A DNA stretch of 64,000 bases, taken from Oegoconia quadripuncta. Taxonomy: Eukaryota > Arthropoda > Insecta > Lepidoptera > Autostichidae. Made by a program: the position numbers and the translations under genes. The stretch spans positions 6,156,914-6,220,913 of the forward strand of contig OX438749.1 of the NCBI GenBank assembly GCA_949316235.1. Direction: 5' to 3'. Shown one piece after another: positions 44,645 to 55,564 of this stretch (positions are counted from its first letter, which is position 1; every line of letters begins with the position of its first letter). The notes beneath the pieces are model-generated. The model was not told where the DNA came from, searched no databases, and worked only from the letters and a program-made list of their open reading frames with translations.

Positions 44645-45125
44645 ATCGATATGTTTAATCGAAAAATGCCAAACCATCGATAGGTTTATCGATAGTATCG
44701 ATTTTTGACGACCTGTTTGGTGTAGTGGTTAGAAACTCTGCTACTATAGCAAATGGTCGCGGGTTCGCATCCCGCTAGGGGCATATGTTTGTATGATGAA
44801 TACAGACATGTGCTCCCGAGTTATGGATGTTTTTCATTTATATTATGTATTTATTATTTATCACAAAAAAAAATATTTGTGTAGTTTATCAACCGTCGGG
44901 TATCCATAACACAAGCCTAGGTGCTTACTGTGGACCTAGATGGCGCTGTGTGTTTGTGCAAAGATATTTATTTATTTATTTATTTATTTATCGATATCTT
45001 AATTAGTACAATACTATCGGTAAGCAGCAGTGCTATCGATACTATCCAAAACTATCGATACTATTGTTTTTGCTTAAACTATCGATAGACTTTCGAAATG
45101 CTATCGATATAGTGGACTATCGAGC
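44645..45125. promoter_or_regulatory. Cluster of nine ATCGAT motifs split by a SINE
   Basis: Four ATCGAT sites lie at 44645-44702 and five at 44989-45107, mostly as TATCGATA. The SINE-B copy at 44707-44985 sits between the halves. TATCGATA is the Drosophila DREF element and CGATA the BEAF-32 core; use in this insect is inferred. It could instead be a repeat family. Confidence 0.5.
44707..44985 (+). mobile_element. SINE-B, full length
   Basis: GACGACCTGTTTGGTGTAGT (A box), GGTTCGCATCCCGC (B box with one change), GTATCCATAACACAAGCC, GATGGCGCTGTGTGT, TTTATTTATT tail. Confidence 0.8.
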
Positions 45126-45141
45126 GGCAACACTAAGGTGA

Positions 45142-45245
45142 ACAGTGGATGTTGTTTCAAGCATTAAACTTTTAATGTTCGGAACACCCAAAGCTAATGT
45201 TTGGGTCTCTGACCACCCCATTTGGGTTGAGGGTCATGACGTTAT
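45142..45245 (+). repeat. Dispersed repeat D, 3' part
   Basis: AGTGGATGTTGTTTCAAGCA, GGTCTCTGACCACCCCATTT, GGTCATGACGTTATG. Confidence 0.6.
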
Positions 45246-45884
45246 GTATGTATATCACCATCATATCAGCCAGTGGACGTCGACTATGAACATAGGCCTC
45301 ACCCAAAGCGACCGATTAGAAACAGACTTATCCATGTAGGTACATCTTCATAAAGACCTACCTGATTCATCTGATTTTAATGAAATTTAAACAGGAGTAT
45401 TTCCTTCTAATAAAAAAAGAATCTCTCTAATAGGTCACGTAATCTCCGTAGACATTTTGTTACAAACATTTATAAAGCCACGACTCCGGCTTAAGAGTAT
45501 TTGTCACGTACAAATACCAACCTAATCCAAATACAAAGCCTAATCAAAGGCCATTCATATTCATTGTATCTTAATTACCCATCAGTTGACAGATCACTAT
45601 TGAATATGCAGAGCTCGTTTGAACATTTTCATGGAAAAAGAATACAAAATGTGCTCGTCTTTGAATATCTAATATTGCATGAATGTTTCCAGTACTCCCC
45701 CTAATTTCACATGTCACGCGTGATATGGGTACTGTGATCGATCCTTGAAATGAGTCGGCACTTGCAGGGTTGGGAATGTGATGAGAAAAAATATCGCGAA
45801 AATTAAAACGTTTACAGTTTTTACAGATGAATCAATAATTGTACGGTTACTGGCGGTCGTAACTCTTTTCAAAATTGAGTGTCA

Positions 45885-46395
45885 TTAGATTTCAAGTCAA
45901 ATCAAATCAAAAATGCTTCATTTAGTAGGTACACAGGGTACACTTCAAATAGTCAGATTGTACATTTTTAAAGCTACTGCTTGTTCAAAAGGCAATTTTC
46001 CCCTGAGAAGAGCAAGGAAGAAACGCAAGAGGTAGCTTTAAAAAACAAAAAGTTTTTATATTACAAAAAGCACATTAATATTTCATAGGTTATTGTGAAA
46101 TAGCCTGGTTATGCGAACGAGCTGGTTATGTCCATGGATGTTTATCATCTACATGATCTGATATTTTATAATATGTTTTCATAATAAGTTTCTGTATTAT
46201 AGTATCTTTAAATTTATTGAAAGGAAGATTTTGTATATAAACAGGAACCTTATTGAAAAAGCGTATACATAACCCTTTGAATGTATTACTGACTTTGCAG
46301 AGGCGACTAATGTAACCAGCAAGTTTATCTTTATTTCTTGTATTAATCATCTTATATAAATCATGTTTATCAATATTTTTCCTAAATGATGCTAC
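45885..46395 (-). mobile_element. LINE coding tail plus 3' tail (L4)
   Basis: The minus frame at 46350-46126 reads RNKDKLAGYISRLCKV, FFNKVPVYIQNLPFNKFK, LIMKTYYKISDHVDDKHPW. This is a typical C-terminal end of a jockey-type polyprotein. Downstream is a tail with GTACCCTGTGTACCTACTAA and a (TTTGA)n end near 45890-45910. The same tail in plus orientation is at 48640-48712. Confidence 0.65.
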
Positions 46396-46681
46396 TTATA
46401 TTTTTTTTTACATTTATATTAGATTTTCAAAATTCATACCTTACTCAAGAAAATAATAGAGCGAAACCTATATTCATTCCAATTTTTTTATCATGTCCAA
46501 AATTTTGAAAATAGAATGGATTAAGCTTATTCGAATGCAAATACCTATATACATACACACTATGTATGACAAAAAAATATTATAATTATCATTATGTTGT
46601 TTTGTCTGTGGTAAGCTTGTGTGATGAATAAATGCCATGTATTTTATTTATAATTATAATTCTGGTGCCACGTTGCTTAAA

Positions 46682-46862
46682 TAGATAAATAATAATAATT
46701 TAGGACACAAGTACATCACTTATTATATTAAGAACCTATTAGCAAAGCTGGATACAGATTGGCATACATAAACATCATACAAACTTTTCACCCCTAGCGG
46801 GATTTGCACCTGTAACCGTTTGTCTCGAAGGCGAGGCACTACCCACTACACAAATCGGTCGG
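46682..46862 (-). mobile_element. SINE-B, decayed
   Basis: CCCCTAGCGGGATTTGCACC (antisense B box region), ACCCACTACACAAATCGGTC head. Confidence 0.6.
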
Positions 46863-47087
46863 TCTGAATACAAATAGTTTATTTTGAACCAAAGAATCAT
46901 CCAATTTCTGATATTTGAGATTCATAGAGTGTCTAAGTTAAGTAAAATTAGTTTACCTGTATTTTAGACCCTGGTGTCTTCCCTGCCCTGTACCCTGGGT
47001 GGTCAACACAAACGAAATAAATTTATATAAATAATGAGGATACTTTGCCTGCATATTATACTAGTAACGTTAGAGTTACAAAGGAGG

Positions 47088-47335
47088 TAATTACCAAGCC
47101 AATCCAAAATCGAAGCCCAAGAAGTGTGGGATATATATAGAGGCACCCTTTCAGTCGAAAATGTTCTTGAAGGGCACCAACAAGACCAACAGTAGATATA
47201 TTCTAAATCTAGGGAAACATAACGTGAGTATTTTCATAAGTATAATCACAGGCCATGCTGTAGATTAAATAGACACTTACCTATCACTGCTAAAATTAAT
47301 TTCACATCCATCCTACGCAGAGTTCGGGGAAGAAT
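47088..47335 (+). repeat. Dispersed repeat H
   Basis: Matches 8925-9120 in order: AGCCCAAGAAGTGTGGGA, GGGCACCAACAAGACCA, CCTATCACTGCTAAAATTAA. It carries an extra internal stretch. Confidence 0.5.
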
Positions 47336-47405
47336 CCTACAACCTTAGAATCTTCAAGAGCAGAATTGAGATCGCGTGATTCATCTTCGACCATATCGTC
47401 ATTTT
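47330..47405 (+). mobile_element. LINE 3' fragment (L2)
   Basis: The frame ESYNLRIFKSRIE is followed by TTCATCTTCGACCATATCG. Confidence 0.5.
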
Positions 47406-47517
47406 CGAAACATTAAAAATGTCATGCTTAAAGGAACATTCACGTTTCATCTTTCGAAATATACAATAATACGTACGTGACCGGGAGTGACCACATCGCC
47501 GTTAAAACGTGTTAATC

Positions 47518-48058
47518 TATATGTCGTAGATAGCGATAAATTAGCGATAGAATTCATAATTTAGACTGTCAAATGGCTGTCATAATATGCGGTTTGCTAT
47601 GGGAAGTAAACCTGGTGGCGCTGGTATCGCAGCTAATGGCGCGGTGATGACGTTAACAGTAATATAAGGTCCGCCCATCGAAAATTACGGGGACTTTGCT
47701 ACCAGCCGTCAAAAGAGTCGGACCACCACATCGATGATCGTGAGTGACTCTGATTACCTATTGCTTGATGAGAAGTTGATCATGGAATTTGAGCAAGGAG
47801 GAATTGTATAGGTACTAGTTAGGTTGAAATCCACGGACTGCACGCGAAGCGAAGTTGTATAGCACGAGGGGCGTGCAAATGTTTACTATTCACCAGTAAG
47901 CATCTCACGTTTCATGATCATAATCGAATGTGAATACGTTGTATATTCACCTATAGTAGCTTGCAATAATATCGCCATTGCCCGAGCTACCCTTTACCAC
48001 GCGACTGGCACCATCCCGGTCGTTCGCAACGCCCACACCAACCATCCTCCCACATATA
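47518..48058 (+). repeat. Long dispersed repeat, copy 1 of a direct pair
   Basis: ATGTCGTAGATAGCGATAAA, GTGGCGCTGGTATCGC, AGAAGTTGATCATGG, GAGGGGCGTGCAAATGTTT, CACGCGACTGGCACCATCCC. Copy 2 begins about 1.28 kb further on in the same orientation. No open frame spans it. Confidence 0.75.
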
Positions 48059-48424
48059 AATGTTTTTTGGTGGACACCCACGACGAGTTGATTATATTCC
48101 CTCTCTCATTCATTACTTTTAATTTATTATAACACATTTTATTCGTAAAAGGTCTAAATGCCCTCTGAATGTCAATATTCATTAATTAAGGCAGGCGGCC
48201 ATCAACATTCTCCTAGTAGATAGTAACCTACTCTTTGATAATTTCTTGGAATATAATTTTGTAACTTGGCAGCTCTAATTAGTTTAAATTCATAAATATC
48301 AAAATCAAAAATTAAAAATAAATACGACATTTACATAAGTTCACGGAAATCATTGTTTAATATTGTCTGCTTAGTCTGTTTAAATAGTTAATAACATTAG
48401 TGTTTAAAGTATCTACATATATAC

Positions 48425-48640
48425 GACTTTTATCCCAAATGAGGTGATCAGAAATATCCCAAACAAGCCTTTAGGTATCCCAAATATTTAAAGTTTAATA
48501 CGTAGCAACAACCACGTTTCACTGTACAAAATATAGGAAATGCTCACGTGACAGGGTGAATCCATCGCAGTTGAAACGTGCAAGTAGGTAGATATTTTTT
48601 TGTGGAAGATCCATTAGTCGCCTTTAACGATAAATAATGT
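48425..48640 (-). repeat. Dispersed repeat D (minus)
   Basis: ACGACTTTTATCCCAAATGA, ATCAGAAATATCCCAAAC, GGAAGATCCATTAGTCGCC. It lies between the two copies of the long direct repeat. Confidence 0.5.
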
Positions 48641-48712
48641 AATATCTGACTATTTTAAGCGTACCCTGTGTACCTACAAAATAAAGCAATTTTGACTTTG
48701 ATTTTGACTTTA
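48640..48712 (+). mobile_element. LINE 3' tail (L4)
   Basis: GCGTACCCTGTGTACCTACA, AAATAAAGCAATTTTGACTT, (TTTGA)n. Confidence 0.6.
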
Positions 48713-48795
48713 CGCGGTTGGCTCTATTTTTTATACTCGTACGACCTGAAACTACACGAACTATCTATTCGTATACAACTAAAACGAATATAATA

Positions 48796-49385
48796 TATGT
48801 CGTAGATAGCGATAAATTAGCGATAGAAGTCATTCAAACGGTCAACTGACTATCATAATACGCGGTTTGCTGTGGGAACTAAACTTTGTGGCGCTGGTAT
48901 CGCCGGAAATATGCGGTGACGACGTTAACAGTTATATTAGGTCTTCACATCGAAAACGGGAGACACTTTGCTACCAGCCTTCAAAGGAGTCGGAGCTCCA
49001 CTGAACACATCACCGACTGTGAGTGATTTGATTATTATCACCGACGCTTGGAAGAATCCGGTGAGTTGTTAGCTAATAAGAAGTTGATCATGGGATTTGA
49101 GCAAGGAGGAATTGAAGACCAGGTCCCGGCGAATTCCACAGACTGCACGCGGGGGCAAAGTTGTATGGCATGAGGGGCGTGCAAATGTTTTCAACAGAAA
49201 GCATCTCAGCTTCCATGATTATAATCAAATGTGAATATGGTGTCGATTTTCCTATGGTAGCTTGCAATAGTATCGCCTTTGCCCGAGCCATCCGTTTACC
49301 ACGCGACTGGCAGCGTCCCGGTCGCTAGCAACGCCCACACCCCCTACTCGCCCATCTCCGACATATACATATCTTTACGACCTTT
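48796..49385 (+). repeat. Long dispersed repeat, copy 2 of a direct pair
   Basis: ATGTCGTAGATAGCGATAAA, GTGGCGCTGGTATCGCC, AGAAGTTGATCATGGGATTT, CACGCGACTGGCAGCGTCCC. Diverged from copy 1 with several indels. Confidence 0.75.
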
Positions 49386-49443
49386 TATACGAAATGGGGC
49401 CAGAGATATCCCAAGCATTATATATAACAATATAATGCAGTAA

Positions 49444-49686
49444 AACCGCCTCCCTGGCTCAATGTAAACAACATTGGGTTTACGATTCGGAGGTCGCAGG
49501 TTCGATCCCCAGCGGGTACTCGGTTTGGTTGGTGGTAGGGCATTTTAAATGTCCGCCTGGCTAGCTAGCACCATCTTATCTAAATCTGCCGCTTCAGTGG
49601 GTCAGTACGCTTCCACCTTCATCTTCATCTTCACTTAATAACAGGCGTGATTGAGGTCAAGTACGAACCAGTCGTGCAAAAAAAAC
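49444..49686 (+). mobile_element. SINE-A with internal deletion
   Basis: Head and B box are intact (AGGTTCGATCCCC). CTAAATCTGCCGC jumps to TTCAGTGGGTCAGTACGC, dropping the middle. A-run at the end. Confidence 0.75.
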
Positions 49687-50189
49687 CCACAAAAAATTTG
49701 AACAAATAGATTTACAATGAAAATTCCGTCGAGACCCGTTGAAATTGCTTTATATACAAAGATTAGAAATGAGGACAAAATATCGTTATATAAGAGTTCC
49801 TTCCTTCCTGTACCGTACCTTCATGTTCCGTTTTGTGTATTTCTATTAATTTGCAATTTTTTTGTAAATATTTAATTTTATTTTGTTATGTGGCAGTGTG
49901 ATATGTGTGTGCCTCTCTTTGCCCAGATCAGTAATGCGTAGTCCGATTTGAATGCCGGTTTTTATATGAAAAACTAAACAAGGGGGCTTATTTCATCTAG
50001 TCCACACTTAGTTCTACATGTATGATTACAAAGAAAAAAAAATCCGCCTAGTTCCACATCTATGTATGACTACTTGGAATAGGTACCTAAAATGTCATTT
50101 TTTTGTTCCGACTAGTCATACATCTACACATTAGATGCAACCTCTTTTACCCACTTTTTACCCATTAAAAAAAAAACAAAAACAAATTT

Positions 50190-50480
50190 ATTTTTTTTTT
50201 TATATGAGAGAGCGGCAAACGAGCATGCGGGTCACCTGATGGAAAGTAAACACCAAAAGTGTCACAGATGCGTTGCCGGCCTTTGAGGAAAGTGTAGGCT
50301 CGTTTCTTGAAGGTTCCAATGTCGTACGCGTTCGGGAACACCGCTGCCGGAAGTCCGTTCCACAGGGTGGTCGTACGTGGTAAGAAGTTTCTTGAGAAAC
50401 GTACAGTGGTAGACTTCCACTCATCCAGGTGATGTGGATGGAAATTTAATTTTCTCCGAGAAGTGTATCGGTTAAATTGA
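50190..50480 (-). mobile_element. LINE 3' end (L1)
   Basis: The minus frame reads [32 protein letters not shown] and [16 protein letters not shown], then [19 protein letters not shown] and a poly-A tail (poly-T on plus). This is the longest and best preserved L1 fragment here. Confidence 0.75.
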
Positions 50481-51169
50481 TCAGCGGGTATGAACAAATT
50501 AATGCCAAAAAAACAAATAATGAAAATAAGTTTAGCCGTTTCGAAGATATTTAGCATTTAACTATGTACGATTGAATCTGGAGAAAGGTTCTTAGCCATG
50601 TTTGATGGAAACCAATTGAGCCGTTTTAGACTTTAGACGTTAGACTATCTTTACTGTGATATTATCATTGGCGGCAATTTGTCTAGGGGTTTCTAAGGCC
50701 AGTATTAATGACCTTGAGTTGACTCTACAGAATCTATTGCATATTTTAACATAGTACCCAAAATAGTATTGAGACTGAGACGCGATCTCAATCTCAAGAC
50801 CGATTTGTTAATACGGCCCTTAATTTCCAATTGATAGTTATCACTTTATTTTCTTAAACTTTCCTAAGTGAATACACTTGACTTTGTACATCAGCGTGTT
50901 ACTGTTTAACCAGAAGCATTATGGGCTGTAGAATGGATCCATAGCTTGGACATTATAAATTCAAATATATAATAAAATAAATTTAGAACATTTAAAATGA
51001 AATGTAAAATTGCAATAATGTCTTAACTTTTCATTAATTATTAAAAAACGTTGTAGAGTGTATGTATGGGATGTACCTATTACGAAAAAAATAAAACATT
51101 AAAGTTAACAGAATTTATTCAAAAAATAAAATTTAGAAATGTAAATTTTGTGAGTTGGGCATTAATGGT

Positions 51170-51403
51170 CGCGCGCTCTAAGTACTTTGCCACAACACAC
51201 AAACACGTGCCGCGGTATCTTTGAAGACGCCGAAAGGGGACCACAAGCCGCTCGCCGCCGGCGCTTGCCCCGGCGCCGCCGCGAACTGCTCTGATTGGTT
51301 GCGCCCTGTGCCCCGCCACCTGCCACCCCCTTTGGCGTCTTCCATATCAATGGAACGTTACCTATTTTTTCTCATCGATAAAACAAGGTACAATCGAAAT
51401 GAA
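51170..51403 (+). promoter_or_regulatory. GC-rich island, candidate promoter and first exon
   Basis: A 160 bp GC-rich island (51180-51340) holds TGATTGGTTG (inverse CCAAT box). It is followed by an ATG at 51350 whose frame (MERYLFFLIDKTRYNRNE) ends in phase 0 at a strong donor GAA|GTAAGT (51403/51404). No downstream exon was identified, and the minus strand is also open across the island (Arg-rich), so direction is uncertain. Confidence 0.3.
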
Positions 51404-52014
51404 GTAAGTCTGTTAATGTGTATTTTCATTTGCACTTACATTAAATTTTTTTACTCGAAAAGAAAATTTTTAAGGCTGTTTTTTTTTAATGAATATATTA
51501 TTTTATTGTCATGTACGTGCAATTGCCAAAGTTTGTCGGGTTAATTTTGTTAGACCCTATATAATGGCACGGAATATTGGTATTAATTTGATATTTCTGT
51601 ACTTATGTTTTATTGTTTTAGTTGGATTTTTCATATGTAAAATTTGTTATGTGTGTGTACATAGATGAAAATAAATGATCTATCTATCAGTATGTACTCC
51701 AGAGTATTTAACTAAAATGCTCGAAGATTATGTCGATGTATAGTGGCGCTAAGGTCAATCACCCGAGGCTTCATGTCGGCAATTTAGTCTAAATTGTCAC
51801 CCCCACATTCATTAGAGACCGGCCGTAGCGCTTACCGCATAGTAATTACACTGGGTCTTACATATCTTTTAAGCTCTTTAATTACTACCTCTTTCCAACT
51901 AGTATACTGAAACTGAAAATATGTTATCCAACGTAGTTACGTTGGAAAACATATTTTTAATGCGCAGTTATAGTGAGCATCTGACATGAGTGTACATTTA
52001 TATGCGACTCTCAA

Positions 52015-52115
52015 TTTTTTTTTTATGAGAGGGCGGCAAGCGAGCTTGCGGGTCACCTGATGGAAAGCAATCACCGCCGCCCATGGACACTGGCAACACC
52101 AAAAGGTCACAGAAT
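52015..52115 (-). mobile_element. LINE 3' end (L1), short
   Basis: TTTTTATGAGAGGGCGGCAA, GTCACCTGATGGAAAGCAAT, CACTGGCAACACCAAAAGGT. Confidence 0.65.
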
Positions 52116-52184
52116 CTCAATGTAGTAGGCTGGCTTGTAACTCACAATCTGTGCAGCTGCATTATGCATCATTATAAGCCTCAA

Positions 52185-52530
52185 CATCATCAGATCAGCC
52201 GAAAAATGTCCACTGTTGGACAAAGGCCTCCCCCAAAGATCTCCACAACGATCGGTCCTGCGTTGCCCGCATCCAGCGGCTTTCCGCGATCTTTACCAAA
52301 TCGTCGGTCCACTTCGTGAGAGGCCTGTCCACGCTGCGTCTTCTGGTGCGTTAATCAGCAAATTACTCACTGCTTTAGTGTGTACATTTATATGCGACCC
52401 TCAATGTAGTAAGCTGGCTTGTAGACTCACAATCTGTTCAGCTGCATTATGCATCTTTATCAGCCTCATCATCATCAGATCAGCCGAAAGATGACCACTG
52501 TTGGACAAAGGCCTGCCCCATAGATTTCAC
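52185..52530 (-). mobile_element. Two LINE ends in tandem (minus)
   Basis: CATCAGATCAGCCGAAAAAT with GGACAAAGGCCTCCCCCAAA (about 52188) recurs at about 52475. The flanks CAATGTAGTAGGCTGGCTTG and CAATGTAGTAAGCTGGCTTG also recur, so a unit of about 290 bp was duplicated. Confidence 0.6.
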
Positions 52531-52959
52531 ATACCACCTCAGCTTCGTCATCAGTCGGGAGGCTTACGTCCATTAGTAAACTTCTATGAGATTGTAATAG
52601 AGCTTCGTCCGTCCAGCGTTTAATTCCGCCTGCTCTTACGTAGGTGCCTTAATACTTTCCCTAACTTACTTTATATTACTTGCAGAAATTTAAATTTCTA
52701 ACATCGTTCTTCATTAATGTAATCCTGTTCGTTAAAATGTCGCTAATTGCTTTGCCTCTGAGCTCTCAACGAGCGGAAGCAGTAAGCCCTTCCGACTGTG
52801 TCGACAACCGTTAAGATGAACCGAATGGGAGAACATTTTGTTTGTCGGCCTTTTATATAAATCGTAATTCTGAGTAGATAAACGACTAGAGGACCGCGTT
52901 TTGAGTAGTCTTACATACATAAGTTAAAGAGCTTTAGCCGAAATATTCAGAAATATATA

Positions 52960-53018
52960 TTTTTTTATGATTGACTGGATACGCGTTTGACCACAATCTC
53001 ACCTGATGGAAGGCAACG
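52960..53018 (-). mobile_element. LINE 3' fragment (L2)
   Basis: TTTTATGATTGACTGGATAC, GCGTTTGACCACAATCTCAC, CTGATGGAAGGC. Confidence 0.55.
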
Positions 53019-53214
53019 AAGATATCCCAAATATGGGTGTACAATGCATGGTGTGTATGAATTACATTACCCCGGAAAACGTTTGACCGAAGAACGATTG
53101 ATCGATAACTGAGTATATTGCGTAGTTTATTTTAATCAAAAATTTTAAAGATGAGCAAACTCCGCAATTACTCCATTTTCGATCAAACGTTCCTCGGTCA
53201 AACGTTTTTATGCC

Positions 53215-53300
53215 TAGGGTAATTCGGTACACAATTAAACATCCCTCAAATATTAGCCGTTTGGATGTTCCAAACATTAAATAAATACTTGAAACAATAT
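53215..53300 (-). repeat. Dispersed repeat D fragment
   Basis: CATTAAATAAATACTTGAAA and CAATATCCACAATTCGTCTT, diverged from the other copies. Confidence 0.35.
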
Positions 53301-53394
53301 CCACAATTCGTCTTTTAAAATATAGATAGATAGATAAAAAGTGTATTGCCAAAAATGGCACACATACAAGAAAGAAACACAATACTGCATTCAT

Positions 53395-53445
53395 TATCAG
53401 TCCGTAAACATCCCACTACAGGGATATCGGCCTTCCCTCGTAGAA
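53395..53445 (-). mobile_element. SINE-C 3' fragment
   Basis: TCAGTCCGTAAACATCCCAC, TACAGGGATATCGGCCTTCC. Confidence 0.55.
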
Positions 53446-53642
53446 GAACTGATTTTCAGCTATCTCCCAGGAGGCGCGCGGGACAAGCATAAAAAGAAGG
53501 GAAAAATTATAAGATAATCACGAGATAAGATTAGTGGACGATATAGAAATGCACACGGGCAAATCTCCACATGTTTTATGGTGGAAGGTCCTATGATCGC
53601 CTTCTACGACGTCCACGGGATGAAACGGCTTGATTCAATTAT

Positions 53643-53759
53643 TTTTTTATATGCACAACGGAAACCCGGGCAAACACCCTTGCCCACAATCACACCTAAT
53701 GTTAAGTGAAGATGAGGTCGAAGGTGGAAGCGTATTGACCCGGAAACCCCAACACATTT
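53643..53759 (-). mobile_element. SINE-A 3' part
   Basis: Poly-T, ATGCACAACGG, ACACCTAATGTTAAGTGAAG through GGAAACCCCAACACATTT. Confidence 0.65.
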
Positions 53760-53807
53760 CTATTCTTTTTACGTTACGAAACTAAGCCGAAAGTTCACTC
53801 AGAGAAA

Positions 53808-54068
53808 GAATAAATAAATAAATAAATATCTTTGCACATACACACAGCGCCATCTAGTTCCACACTAAGCAAGTAGGCTTGTATTATAGATACTATAGAT
53901 GGTTGATAAACTGCACAAATACATTTTTTTTTGTAAATGAAAAACATCCATAACTCGGGAACACGTGTCTGTATTCATCATACAAACATATGCCCCTTAG
54001 CGGGATTCGATCCCGCGACCTTTTGGTATAGCAGCAGATTTTCTAACCACTACACCAAACAGGTCGGC
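53808..54068 (-). mobile_element. SINE-B, full length
   Basis: (AATA)n tail, CACAGCGCCATCTAGTTCC, antisense B box GCGGGATTCGATCCCGCG, head CACCAAACAGGTCG. Confidence 0.8.
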
Positions 54069-54312
54069 AAATACATAAACATTTTTGTATTTTGTATGTA
54101 ATCCCAGTGTTGTGTTCCCATGGTGTGAGGCGCCAGGCCAGCTGGAGCTCCTTGCGCCTTTCCTCCATCTCCCACTACTGACAGTCTGCGATTCTCTCTG
54201 CGATTGTCTTGTCTTCCTTAGGTGCTAGACACCTTTTCCCATACTAGTTTTGCGATATCTCCAAGTCTTGCGAGTACAGGCAGAGCTTACAGCTTTAGTT
54301 TGCTTTACAGCT

Positions 54313-54560
54313 ACGACCGATTGGTGTAGTGGATAGTGACCCTATCAGCGAAACCAACGGTTGCGGGTTCGAATCCCGCCAGGGGTAAATGTTTATGTGA
54401 TGAATACGAACATTTATTCCTGAGTCTTGGATGTTTATATAAATATTAATGTAGGTATGTTTATCCGTTATCTAGTATCCATAACACAAGCTTTGCTTAG
54501 TTTGGGACTAGATGATTAGTGTAAGTGTCCGAAATATTTATTTATTTTATTTATTATTTA
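54313..54560 (+). mobile_element. SINE-B, full length
   Basis: CGACCGATTGGTGTAGTGGA, GGTTCGAATCCCGCC, TTCCTGAGTCTTGGATG, GTAAGTGTCCGAAATATTTA. Confidence 0.8.
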
Positions 54561-54659
54561 TTAGTCAGTAGTATCAGCGCAGGTTTCTGCGTCCTCAACA
54601 GTGTACTACGTATAGCGCAGACTACGGGGCATACCAGGGGCTCTACCGACTAAGTTAAA

Positions 54660-54846
54660 AACAAGAATAAGAATCGTTTATTTGAGCCATTTAGCGACAC
54701 ACATATTATTATTACATGAAATGTGAAAATATACACAGTGTAATTGGGACCGAGTGAGATAAAAGTAGTACACAAAACCGTTTCATGTAATAGGATAGGT
54801 ACTCCTATCTCATAATGCAGTTTACAAAATACAATAAAATACCTAA
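54660..54846 (-). mobile_element. Probable LINE 3' tail
   Basis: AACAAGAATAAGAATCGTTT and ATTTGAGCCATTTAGCGACA resemble the starts of other minus-orientation LINE tails. Weak support. Confidence 0.3.
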
Positions 54847-54847
54847 G

Positions 54848-55176
54848 CAATGGTCTCGATTCGGATGTACAACGAACTAAACTAAATTTAAATTATATGT
54901 ATCCTTTTCTAACCACTAATACATGAAAAAGACGATATATAATTAAGTCCTGTCAAATTAAGTAAAAGGATCAAAACAAGCACTTCTTTATCAATATTAG
55001 GCGTACACCTAGCGACGTCACGATTAAAATACTATGGAGCGACTTGTTTTGACAGCTCTTAACTTAATTTGACAGGACTTAATTTATAGTCGTCCCTTTC
55101 ATGTTAATAGTGTTAGAAAAGGATGTATCTGCTTTAAATTTAGTTAGTTCGTTGTACATCCGAATCGAGACCATTG
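54848..55176. mobile_element. Fold-back MITE with long terminal inverted repeats
   Basis: It begins CAATGGTCTCGATTCGGATG and ends with the exact inverse (to CGAGACCATTG at 55176). The arms continue through TACAACGAACTAA. A second inner inverted pair, AAGTCCTGTCAAATTAAGT, lies near 54945 and 55064. Nearly the whole 329 bp can fold into one hairpin. There is no coding capacity. Confidence 0.85.
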
Positions 55177-55399
55177 TTTCACTTATAGACTAAAGTCCTT
55201 AAAAGTTAATTTTCGGTGTCGCAAAGTGGTATTAAAGAAGGTCTCCTTCTCAGCATAAGTTGCAGTCTAGAAGTTAGACTACAACGCTGGTTTTCAGTGG
55301 AGCCTAAGGCGAAAACACGGACGCCGATCGGACACTGACGGTAAGTTTTAACAGTTTTTTTTTTAATTATATACTAGATTATTTATTTTATACACAGGT

Positions 55400-55505
55400 G
55401 CTGGGTGATTATAATCGATACGTTCGATAGCCGTCGATCGAAAGATACAAGATGTCAAAGGTCGATAACTATAGTAGTAAGTCTCGATTAAAGCTATATC
55501 GATAG
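55400..55505. promoter_or_regulatory. Second cluster of CGATA-type motifs
   Basis: TAATCGATACGTTCGATAGC, GTCGATCG, GTCGATAACTATAG and TATATCGATAGC lie within about 100 bp. Compare 44645-45125. Confidence 0.4.
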
Positions 55506-55564
55506 CAATGCACTATCCGTCCTTGTCATTGTGTTACGATATGACAAGGACGAACAGTGCATTG
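55506..55564. repeat. Inverted repeat with 24-bp arms
   Basis: CAATGCACTATCCGTCCTTG plus TCAT pairs with 55541-55564 with two mismatches around an 11-nt loop. A related single arm (CAATATCCGTCCCTATCATT) occurs at about 18846. Confidence 0.85.

Noticed and set aside
50165..50557. 130-codon minus frame as a stand-alone gene
   Set aside because: It is the C-terminal tail of a LINE polyprotein shared with 1702, 12195 and 52015.
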